Source: Candidatus Omnitrophota bacterium (GTDB lineage Bacteria > Ratteibacteria > UBA8468 > B48-G9 > DSTR01). From it: a stretch of DNA of 7,523 nt. The translations under genes and the position numbers were made by a program. Under the pieces are notes generated by a model. It saw only the letters and a list, made by a program, of their open reading frames with translations, was not told the DNA's origin and searched no databases. This document shows positions 1-5,367 of this stretch, piece by piece (the stretch's first letter is position 1; every line of letters begins with the position of its first letter). The stretch is taken from assembly GCA_023818865.1 (NCBI GenBank), contig JAMWDF010000119.1:1-7523 (forward strand), read 5' to 3'.

Positions 1-1
1 T

Positions 2-1075
2 TCGCTTCAGCCCTCCAAGAAGCTCTCCGCTCCTTTCTGGAAAAGATTCTACCGGGGAAAGGTAAAGGCCAAAACGAATTTCTTGCCGGCCAGGAAAACA
101 GTGGCTTTGCCCAGCCGTGACATACTCCGGCCAGGGGTACTCTTGCTCCCCACCGCTTTCCCCCGGCCAGCGAACGTCCCAGTAGATTTCACCACTCACA
201 GCCCGGGCAAGTTTGCGCGAAGCCTCAAAGATTTCTTCCTCTGGGGAAAGAGACTTAACCACTGTAAAAAACTGGTCTACTGCTCCCAGGTGGTGCAGGT
301 GAATCTCCCCGGCCAGATGACTATCCGTCACCTCAGAGGAGAAAACTTCACTTAAGGCGTACTCTTTTTTAATATGCGCCCCCAACCGCCAGCAAATCTC
401 ATCCGGATCAGCGTTCGGTTGCCTCATCAGTTCTCGGACATCGGAAACAGGCACCCCCAATCGGGCATGCTTCTGCCTTATCTCTTCCAGTCCATAACTA
501 ATCAGTTTAGCATTCACCAGCTCCCGAATGAGAGAAGAAGTAAGACTCTGGACTTTGGCTGATACCAGGTCTCTCTCCACCTCCAGAACAATAACCTCAG
601 CAATAGCCGGGGAAAGACCAGTTTCTCGGACCAGGGCTTCCACAATTCGTTGATTATCCCAGAGAGAAAATTGTTCGTCGCTTCGCCGGACTGACCAGCG
701 AATATCTCGCATCAGCCGTGCCTTTTCCCAGGCTTCTTTTTCTTCCATAAAGCCTTCTGGGATTCTCCCTTCTTTTATCTGGCGAACCCTGGCTCTCTGC
801 TGCCGGTAAAGAATGTAGGCTTTAGCAGTTTTAGCATGGCCGGTTTTAATCAAGACCCGTTCTACGCAATCCTGGATGTCTTCTACGGAAGGAGTTTTGC
901 CCGGGAAGTATCTGGTCAGATAATCAGTAACTGCTTCTGCCAGGTCCTCAGCGAGATACCTATCTTGGCCGCCGACTGCCTGGGCGGCTTTGAAGATAGC
1001 GTCGGCTATCTTTTTCTTATCAAAGGGAACAAGCCGGCCATCCCTCTTTCTTACCTGGGTGATAGATTCTTCCAT
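2..1075 (-). CDS. nrdD: ATP-cone protein, anaerobic (class III) ribonucleoside-triphosphate reductase-like, N-terminal part
   Basis: Partial gene: 358 codons read without a stop from ATG at 1075 down to the left edge, where it is cut. Residues about 5-96 form an ATP-cone, the dATP/ATP allosteric domain of ribonucleotide reductases, with KRDGRLVPFDKKKI near residues 10-23, VEDIQDCVERVLI at 64-76 and AKAYILYRQQRA at 85-96. Residues about 125-185 (LWDNQRIVEALVRETGL, then SSLIRELVNAKLI) and GEIHLHHLG at 256-264 resemble the region after the cone in anaerobic NrdD proteins, which reduce NTPs to dNTPs with a glycyl radical. The catalytic cysteines and glycyl-radical loop would lie outside the window, so activity cannot be judged. 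Residues after about 265 look unlike typical NrdD. An in-frame GTG at 1105 would add ten residues. Neither start has a good Shine-Dalgarno; ATG 1075 fits the predicted promoter better. Family call fairly sure; exact enzyme less so. Confidence 0.75.
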   Translation of the reverse strand, partial: MEESITQVRKRDGRLVPFDKKKIADAIFKAAQAVGGQDRYLAEDLAEAVTDYLTRYFPGKTPSVEDIQDCVERVLIKTGHAKTAKAYILYRQQRARVRQIKEGRIPEGFMEEKEAWEKARLMRDIRWSVRRSDEQFSLWDNQRIVEALVRETGLSPAIAEVIVLEVERDLVSAKVQSLTSSLIRELVNAKLISYGLEEIRQKHARLGVPVSDVRELMRQPNADPDEICWRLGAHIKKEYALSEVFSSEVTDSHLAGEIHLHHLGAVDQFFTVVKSLSPEEEIFEASRKLARAVSGEIYWDVRWPGESGGEQEYPWPEYVTAGQSHCFPGRQEIRFGLYLSPVESFPERSGELLGGLKR

Positions 1076-1123
1076 GGCTTGCGGGAATTTGTAAGAAACC
1101 TTCACGAGTTTCGGCCTAAGAAA

Positions 1124-1152
1124 ATTTAACTTTATCTTCTCAAATCAGTCAA
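1124..1152 (-). promoter_or_regulatory. Candidate sigma70-type promoter for the leftward nrdD-like gene
   Basis: On the minus strand, TTGACT (plus-strand 1147-1152) lies 17 bp from TTAAAT (1124-1129). The -35 matches consensus at five of six bases, the -10 only at four. Transcription would begin near 1117, leaving a leader of about 42 nt before ATG 1075 but only about 12 nt before the alternative GTG at 1105, which favours the ATG. The -35 lies inside the inverted repeat at 1146-1159. Assigned by eye; the weak -10 keeps confidence moderate. Confidence 0.4.
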
Positions 1153-1159
1153 ATGACTG
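1146..1159. repeat. Perfect inverted repeat CAGTCA-AA-TGACTG, candidate operator
   Basis: Two 6-bp arms (1146-1151 and 1154-1159) are exact reverse complements around a 2-nt centre. The repeat covers the -35 hexamer of the leftward promoter candidate and ends 6 bp upstream of the -35 hexamer of the rightward one. That position suits a dimeric regulator acting on both genes. No known operator consensus was recognised. Confidence 0.45.
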
Positions 1160-1165
1160 GCGGAC

Positions 1166-1194
1166 TTGACAGGAAATTTTTCCTGGTATATAAA
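1166..1194 (+). promoter_or_regulatory. Strong sigma70-type promoter for the hydrogenase operon
   Basis: A consensus -35 TTGACA at 1166-1171 is followed after exactly 17 bp by TATAAA at 1189-1194, a five-of-six match to TATAAT. An overlapping TATATA at 1187-1192 would give a less good 15-bp spacer. The start of transcription is expected near 1201, giving a leader of about 38 nt that carries a run of nine T (1210-1218). The spacer holds a perfect inverted repeat (1170-1185), so the promoter looks placed for direct repression or for activation by a DNA-twisting regulator. It is the only good promoter seen ahead of the eight-gene operon. Confidence 0.75.
1170..1185. repeat. Perfect inverted repeat CAGGAAA-TT-TTTCCTG in the promoter spacer, candidate operator
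   Basis: Seven-base arms at 1170-1176 and 1179-1185 are exact reverse complements around a 2-nt centre. The repeat overlaps the last two bases of the -35 hexamer and ends just before the -10 of the hydrogenase promoter, so a bound protein would lie on the RNA polymerase site. Its short spacing resembles the repeat at 1146-1159, but the arm sequences differ. It does not match the FNR/CRP, Rex or NrdR consensus as I know them. The regulator is unknown. Confidence 0.5.
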
Positions 1195-1221
1195 AATAAC
1201 GTTTAGCCGTTTTTTTTTGTC

Positions 1222-1240
1222 AAAGGAGAGGTCTCTCTTT
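1222..1240 (+). promoter_or_regulatory. Ribosome binding site inside a possible hairpin, at a TTG start
   Basis: AAAGGAGAGG at 1222-1231 is a strong Shine-Dalgarno. GGAG at 1225-1228 lies 10 nt before TTG at 1239 but 16 nt before the nearby ATG at 1245, so the TTG is the better start. Bases 1223-1229 can pair with 1234-1240 (seven pairs, one G-U) around the tetraloop GGTC, which would hide the Shine-Dalgarno and the first two bases of the TTG codon. The pairing is visible in the sequence; a regulatory effect is inference. Confidence 0.5.
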
Positions 1241-2288
1241 GAAAATGGAAAGGTACTTCATCACCTATTCGGAATGGGTGAATTTTCTTGGAAAGAAGAG
1301 CCAGCAGTCTGAACTGATGGCTCCAGTACTTTCTGGTTCTTTCCTTCATTACCAGAAATGTCAGGGTGAGGAGCTAAAACAGGTTGTCTGGTCCCAGGTA
1401 AGACCAGTGCAACCGGTAAAGTTTTTCTTTTTCCCCTATCACGAAGAAATACTCCCAGGATTATCTGAACAATCCCCCCGAGTGATTCTGGGAGTAACTG
1501 CCTGTGACCTGGCCGGCCTTCAAGTTCTTGACCGGATTTTTGCTCAGTCAGATTTTAAAGACCCGAATTATCAGAAAAGACGAGAAAGGACCCTAATTAT
1601 TTCCGGAGATTGTTATGCCCCGATTGATGTCTGTTTCTGTGAAAAGGTAGGCCTTCAGCCTTATCCGGAGAAAGGATTTGACCTCAATGTAAGTGCCCTG
1701 GAAGGAGGTTTTCTCCTGGAAGTTGGCTCAGAAAAAGGTAGAAATTTTCTCTCCGAACTTACAGGTTTATCTGAGGCCAGCGAAGAGCAGCTCCATCAGC
1801 AGGCAAAGATGCGGAATAAGGCCAAGGAGACAGTCCTCCAGTTTAACCAGCCATTCAATTTTCCTTCTGATTTACCAAACAAAATCCAGCCGCTACTGCT
1901 GGCCGAAGAATGGAAGGAAGTGTGGCAGAAATGTGTTCAGTGTGGGAGTTGTAACTTTATTTGTCCTTCCTGCGCTTGTTTTTTTCTGGAAGATCAAAGC
2001 AGAGGAGAATCTTTTGAGAAGGCGAGAACCTGGGATGCCTGTCTTTTTCCGGGATATGCCCGGATGGCTTCAGGCGTTTCCCCTCGTCCCCATCTCTATG
2101 AAAGATATAGAAACAGATTGGCCTGTAAGTACGTTTACCTGCCTGGAAACTTTGGGCTTGTTGGTTGTACCGGTTGCGGCCGATGTATTGATGGCTGTGC
2201 TGGCCGGATTGATAAAAGAAAGGTTTTAACTAAAATCTTCGGCAAGAATCCTAACTCAGTAATTTATGAACCAGCCAAACATCTATGA
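1239..2288 (+). CDS. HydB/AsrA-like 4Fe-4S dicluster subunit (NAD(P)H-linked hydrogenase beta subunit type)
   Basis: This 349-aa cytoplasmic iron-sulfur protein resembles the beta subunit of group 3b sulfhydrogenase (HydB) and subunit A of anaerobic sulfite reductase (AsrA). These pass electrons between an FAD/NAD(P) subunit and a catalytic subunit. Family marks are ACDLAGLQVLDRIF at residues 88-101 and the DVCFC element near 130-134. Two C-terminal ferredoxin motifs follow: CVQCGSCNFIC (C232, C235, C238, C242, then family-typical C245 and C247) and CTGCGRCIDGC (C310, C313, C316, C320), together enough for two [4Fe-4S] clusters. The usual proline after the last cysteine is replaced by Ala. 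TTG at 1239 was chosen for its Shine-Dalgarno spacing; ATG 1245 would remove two residues. It is first in the operon and overlaps the HydG-like gene by 23 bp, the usual partner order. No HydA, HydD or AsrC follows. Confidence 0.85.
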   Translation: MKMERYFITYSEWVNFLGKKSQQSELMAPVLSGSFLHYQKCQGEELKQVVWSQVRPVQPVKFFFFPYHEEILPGLSEQSPRVILGVTACDLAGLQVLDRIFAQSDFKDPNYQKRRERTLIISGDCYAPIDVCFCEKVGLQPYPEKGFDLNVSALEGGFLLEVGSEKGRNFLSELTGLSEASEEQLHQQAKMRNKAKETVLQFNQPFNFPSDLPNKIQPLLLAEEWKEVWQKCVQCGSCNFICPSCACFFLEDQSRGESFEKARTWDACLFPGYARMASGVSPRPHLYERYRNRLACKYVYLPGNFGLVGCTGCGRCIDGCAGRIDKRKVLTKIFGKNPNSVIYEPAKHL

Positions 2289-3099
2289 GCCTATCAGGGC
2301 GACAGTGGAAGAGGTGATTCAGGAAACACCGACTATTAAAACTGTGGTGGTGGTCCCGGAGAAGCCTTTCTCTTTTCTCGCTGGTCAGTTTGCGTTTCTG
2401 ACTGTCCCCGGAGTGGGCGAAGCTCCCTTCACTCCTTCTTCCCCGCCTTCCAGGAAAGAGAAAACAGATTTTACGGTGATGAAAACCGGCAAGGTGACAG
2501 AAGCAATTCACCGGTTGAAATCTGGCGATCAGGTAGGTCTCAGAGGGCCTTACGGACGGGCTTATCCTCTGAAGGATTTTGAAGGCCGGGAAGTCCTGCT
2601 AGTGGGTGGGGGAGTCGGTCTGGCGCCTTTACGGTCCCTTTTTTACGCTTTAATGGAACAGGTGGAAAAATACAACCGGATTCTTTTTTGCTGCGGGGCA
2701 AAGACCCCGGATGATTACCTTTATAAAGACGAAGTTTTTACCGAGTGGCAAAGTCTGTGTGCCTGTCAGAGGCTGAACTTTCGTCTCACCGTGGACAAGA
2801 AGGACGAGAATTGGCAGTATCAAGAAGGAGTGGTCACCTGTACCCTGGATAATATTGATTTTGATGTTTCTACCGCAGTCGCCGCGGTGTGTGGCCCACC
2901 AATCATGATGAAATTCACCACGGTTAAACTTCTTCAACTGGGCTTCAGAGATGAGAATATTTACCTTTCTATGGAAAGGAAAATGTATTGCGGAGTGGGG
3001 CATTGCCGGCATTGTTTGATTGGTACCCGGTTTGTCTGCAAGGACGGACCAGTATTAACCTTTGCTGAGATCAAGAACGAACCAGACGCTTGGGCGTAA
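2266..3099 (+). CDS. HydG/AsrB-like FAD/NAD(P)-binding [2Fe-2S] oxidoreductase (hydrogenase gamma subunit type)
   Basis: This 277-aa flavoprotein of the ferredoxin-NADP reductase superfamily matches the NAD(P)-reactive subunit of group 3b hydrogenases and AsrB. Visible parts in order: FAD-binding GQF (40-42) and GEAPFTPSS (51-59); RGPYG (93-97); nucleotide-binding GGGVGLAPLRSL (114-125); CGPP (209-212), a typical NAD(P)H-domain end motif; and a C-terminal [2Fe-2S] site with C242, C247, C250 and C258 inside an ERKMYCGVGHCRHC stretch. It should exchange hydride with NAD(P)H at FAD and single electrons with the HydB-like partner; NADH versus NADPH preference cannot be read. The ATG at 2266 lies inside the preceding gene without a clear Shine-Dalgarno, suggesting translational coupling. 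The name HydG here refers to the sulfhydrogenase gamma subunit, not the [FeFe]-hydrogenase maturase. Confidence 0.88.
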   Translation: MNQPNIYEPIRATVEEVIQETPTIKTVVVVPEKPFSFLAGQFAFLTVPGVGEAPFTPSSPPSRKEKTDFTVMKTGKVTEAIHRLKSGDQVGLRGPYGRAYPLKDFEGREVLLVGGGVGLAPLRSLFYALMEQVEKYNRILFCCGAKTPDDYLYKDEVFTEWQSLCACQRLNFRLTVDKKDENWQYQEGVVTCTLDNIDFDVSTAVAAVCGPPIMMKFTTVKLLQLGFRDENIYLSMERKMYCGVGHCRHCLIGTRFVCKDGPVLTFAEIKNEPDAWA

Positions 3100-3101
3100 A
3101 A

Positions 3102-3599
3102 ATGAAAAAACTGCTGGTTGATTATGAGATTTGTCATCGTTGCCCGAAATGTGTAGTGAGCTGCAGTTACTTTTTTCATCCAGGCAACAATGGGCTGACT
3201 GCGCTCCGGGAGGAAATAGCCTATTCTTTAATTTGCCGGCGGTGTGAAAACCATCCCTGCGTTCAAGCTTGCCCGAATGGAGCGCTGAAAGAACAGGAGG
3301 GGACGGTTAGAAGGTCTCCACTTCTCTGTGTTTCCTGTAAGAGTTGCAGTCTTGCCTGTCCTTTTGGGACGATTCTGCCGGAACTACTTCCCTATTTGAA
3401 AGACCGGTGCGATCTCTGCCGGGAAAGCCGACTGGAGGACAAACAACGTTTTGTTTGCGTAAACACTTGTCCGTATGGAGCTTTGCGGCTTGTTGAGGAA
3501 GAGGAAATTAAAGAGATGAAGAATCTCCAGTTAGTTAATAACACTTTAGTCGTGAAAGCCGTGGACTGGTTAGCGCTTTACGGAGTAAAAAAATTATGA
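3102..3599 (+). CDS. Four-cluster 4Fe-4S ferredoxin-type electron transfer subunit (HycB/CooF-like)
   Basis: This 165-aa protein has sixteen cysteines spaced for four [4Fe-4S] clusters, as in the HycB/CooF/DmsB family: C11, C14, C17, C21; C45, C48, C53, C57; C76, C79, C82, C86; and C103, C106, C119, C123. No signal peptide or membrane segment is seen, so it should be cytoplasmic. Such subunits wire an electron donor to the hydrogenase small subunit; here it lies between the NAD(P)H module and the membrane hydrogenase genes, in the right place to bridge them. After the last cysteine comes a tail of about 40 residues with an acidic stretch and no recognised domain. ATG 3102, two bases after the previous stop, was chosen over an in-frame TTG at 3090 that would overlap the upstream gene. 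No clear Shine-Dalgarno is seen, so coupling is likely. Confidence 0.88.
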   Translation: MKKLLVDYEICHRCPKCVVSCSYFFHPGNNGLTALREEIAYSLICRRCENHPCVQACPNGALKEQEGTVRRSPLLCVSCKSCSLACPFGTILPELLPYLKDRCDLCRESRLEDKQRFVCVNTCPYGALRLVEEEEIKEMKNLQLVNNTLVVKAVDWLALYGVKKL

Positions 3600-4492
3600 T
3601 TTTCCTGCTTTGGTTGCTGGTGAGCCTGGTAGTTTTTTTCGGCCTGGGCATCATTACCGGCTGGCTGGAACGAAAACTGACCGCCAGGCTTCAGTGGCGG
3701 GTGGGACCACCCTGGTGGCAGAATCTGGCGGATTTCGTTAAACTTTTAGGAAAGGAAGTGGTAGTCCCGGAGACGGCTACTTCTTTCTTTTCTTTAGCGC
3801 CAGTGATCGGTCTGGCCGCGGTGACCACGGCTGGGGCAATGATTCTTTTGGCCGCCTTTCAGCCAGGTAGCTCGGTGGATTTGATTGTCCTTATTTACAT
3901 CCTTGTTTTACCCTCTCTTTCTTTGATTCTGGCCGGCGCTTCTTCTGGTAATCCTTTAGCTTCGGTCGGAGTGGCTCGGGAATTGAAGTTGATGTTGGGT
4001 TATGAGTTACCTTTTATTCTGGCCTTGCTGGTGCCGGTGGTGAAGGCAGGAACGACCAACTTAGGCGTCCTTTTCCGGCTCCAGTTAGCTCAGGGGATGA
4101 CAGTGGGTTCAATTTCTGGACTTTTGGCCTTCGGGGTGGCTTTGTTAACTATCCAGGGAAAAATTGGGGGAGTGCCCTTTGATGTTTCTGAGGCAGAGAC
4201 AGAGATTGCTTCCGGACTGCTGATAGAGTATTCTGGGTTACTTTTAGGAATTTTCAAATTGACCAGGTGGATGTTGACTGCGGTCGCGGTTTTTTTCCTG
4301 GTCTTTTATTTCTGGGCAGGCTTATCTCGGGTCCCTTCAGCCATTGGCAAATATTTGCTAATTGTCATTTTGCTGGTTTTGATTAAGAACACCAATCCGA
4401 GGTTGAGAATAGACCAGGCGATGAAATTTTTCTGGGGATGGCTTACTGGTATTAGTGTGACAGCCATCCTGTTTGCCTATTTAGGGTGGTAA
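3596..4492 (+). CDS. NuoH/HycD/EchB-like membrane subunit of group 4 [NiFe] hydrogenase
   Basis: This 298-aa, very hydrophobic protein has roughly eight membrane segments and is close to the usual length of respiratory complex I subunit 1 homologues. It carries the family's conserved loops: WLERKLTARLQWRVGPP (23-39), GASSGNPLASVGVAREL (114-130), PFDVSEAETEIASGLLIEYSG (begins at 194, with acidic D196, E199, E201, E203, E211) and NTNPRLRIDQA (265-275). In group 4 hydrogenases and complex I this subunit anchors the hydrophilic arm to the membrane and carries the charged path linking redox chemistry to ion movement. These acidic residues are retained, so coupling ability looks intact. Its ATG overlaps the ferredoxin stop in an ATGA, and the NuoB-like gene follows after 3 nt. 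Confidence 0.93.
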   Translation: MIFLLWLLVSLVVFFGLGIITGWLERKLTARLQWRVGPPWWQNLADFVKLLGKEVVVPETATSFFSLAPVIGLAAVTTAGAMILLAAFQPGSSVDLIVLIYILVLPSLSLILAGASSGNPLASVGVARELKLMLGYELPFILALLVPVVKAGTTNLGVLFRLQLAQGMTVGSISGLLAFGVALLTIQGKIGGVPFDVSEAETEIASGLLIEYSGLLLGIFKLTRWMLTAVAVFFLVFYFWAGLSRVPSAIGKYLLIVILLVLIKNTNPRLRIDQAMKFFWGWLTGISVTAILFAYLGW

Positions 4493-4495
4493 GGT

Positions 4496-4912
4496 ATGAA
4501 CTTGTTAACCAAGGCATTGACGAAGTCTTTATGGGTGTTTCATCTTTCTACCGGTTCCTGTAACAATTGCGACATTGAGATTCTTGATTGTCTGACTCCC
4601 AGATATGATGTGGAGCGGTTTGGCATTGTTCTGGCCGGGAGTATCAAACACGCTGATGTTCTCCTTGTGACCGGAATTGGGACTAGAAAGAATGCTAAGC
4701 GGATCCAGAAGTTATACCAGCAGATGCCTAAGCCAGGATTTGTCGTAGCCATAGGTGCTTGTTCTTGCTCCGGAGGGATTTTCCGGGATGGTTATCCTAT
4801 GGCTGGGCCGATCTCCAGCCTCATTCCAGTAGATGTCTGGATACCGGGATGTCCACCCAAACCGGAGGCAATTATTGCTGGTTTGGTGAGTCTTCTGGGA
4901 AAACTGAAATGA
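4496..4912 (+). CDS. NuoB/HycG/EchC-like small subunit of group 4 [NiFe] hydrogenase
   Basis: This 138-aa protein is the small electron-transfer subunit that holds the [4Fe-4S] cluster nearest the NiFe site. The four expected ligands are visible: C22 and C25 in GSCNNCDIEI, C89 in GACSCSGG and C119 in PGCPPKPE. An additional C91 lies beside the third ligand. There is no twin-arginine signal and no extra cluster domain, which separates it from uptake-hydrogenase small subunits and fits the short complex I-like form facing the cytoplasm. The start ATG 4496 has a purine-rich GGTGGTAAGG just upstream. The TGA stop overlaps the ATG of the next gene. Confidence 0.93.
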   Translation: MNLLTKALTKSLWVFHLSTGSCNNCDIEILDCLTPRYDVERFGIVLAGSIKHADVLLVTGIGTRKNAKRIQKLYQQMPKPGFVVAIGACSCSGGIFRDGYPMAGPISSLIPVDVWIPGCPPKPEAIIAGLVSLLGKLK

Positions 4913-5364
4913 GCAATCATTATTTTCAGTTATTGCGAGAAAGGTTTCCGGAGAGCATCTTAGAGGGTAAGGTCCATTCGCCCAAGCGGGTTTATCTTAC
5001 TGTCAAGAAGGAAAGTCTGGTGGAGGTGGCTAAATTTGTCTTCAGGGTCATGGACGCTCGGTTTTCCACTGCCAGCGCGGTGGATTGCCTGGACAGAATT
5101 GAGATTCTCTATCACTTTTCTCTGGATAGTCAGGATGTCTTTATCTCTCTTCGGGTGGTTATACCCCGAGAAAGGCCAGCAGTTCCCTCTCTGTCCGGGG
5201 TGATCAAAGGAGCCGCCTGGATTGAACGAGAGATGCACGAACTTTTTGGCGTAAACTTTGAGGGTCATCCAAGGTTAAACCGACTTTTGCTTCCAGAGGA
5301 TTGGCCGGAAAATGTTTATCCTCTGCGAAAGGATAACCAAGATAAAGATATAGGTAAGGGGTAG
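4909..5364 (+). CDS. NuoC-like subunit (30-kDa complex I / HycE N-terminal domain type)
   Basis: This 151-aa protein belongs to the complex I 30-kDa family, which in formate hydrogenlyase forms the N-terminal part of HycE but here is a separate gene. The signature is near the C-terminus: WIEREMHELFGVNFEGHP (104-121) followed by RLLLPEDWPENVYPLRKD (125-142). It has no cofactor site; it packs against the small and large subunits in the hydrophilic arm. An open frame extends upstream to 4759, but ATG 4909 forms an ATGA with the NuoB-like stop, has TGGGAAA about 7 nt upstream, and removes a segment that is only another frame of that gene. The next gene starts 3 nt after the stop. Confidence 0.9.
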   Translation: MSNHYFQLLRERFPESILEGKVHSPKRVYLTVKKESLVEVAKFVFRVMDARFSTASAVDCLDRIEILYHFSLDSQDVFISLRVVIPRERPAVPSLSGVIKGAAWIEREMHELFGVNFEGHPRLNRLLLPEDWPENVYPLRKDNQDKDIGKG

Positions 5365-5367
5365 AAG

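Noticed and set aside
83..1129. Plus-strand open frames of 62-97 residues in the left region
   Set aside because: They lie opposite the continuous NrdD-like coding frame, show no recognisable family pattern, and are explained as shadows of that gene.
1198..1218. Possible intrinsic terminator, AACG/CGTT stem followed by T9
   Set aside because: The stem is only about four base pairs and begins before the predicted transcription start, so it could not form fully in the transcript.
1693..2229. A 178-residue plus-strand open frame inside the HydB-like gene
   Set aside because: It is another reading frame of a gene whose main frame holds clear iron-sulfur motifs; its own translation resembles nothing recognised.
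4759..4908. Fifty-residue N-terminal extension of the NuoC-like protein
   Set aside because: The segment overlaps the C-terminal coding part of the NuoB-like gene, and ATG 4909 forms a standard ATGA junction matching the family's usual start.
2251..5268. Minus-strand open frames of 70-120 residues opposite the hydrogenase genes
   Set aside because: All are antisense to well-supported coding frames and lack family features or suitable ribosome sites.
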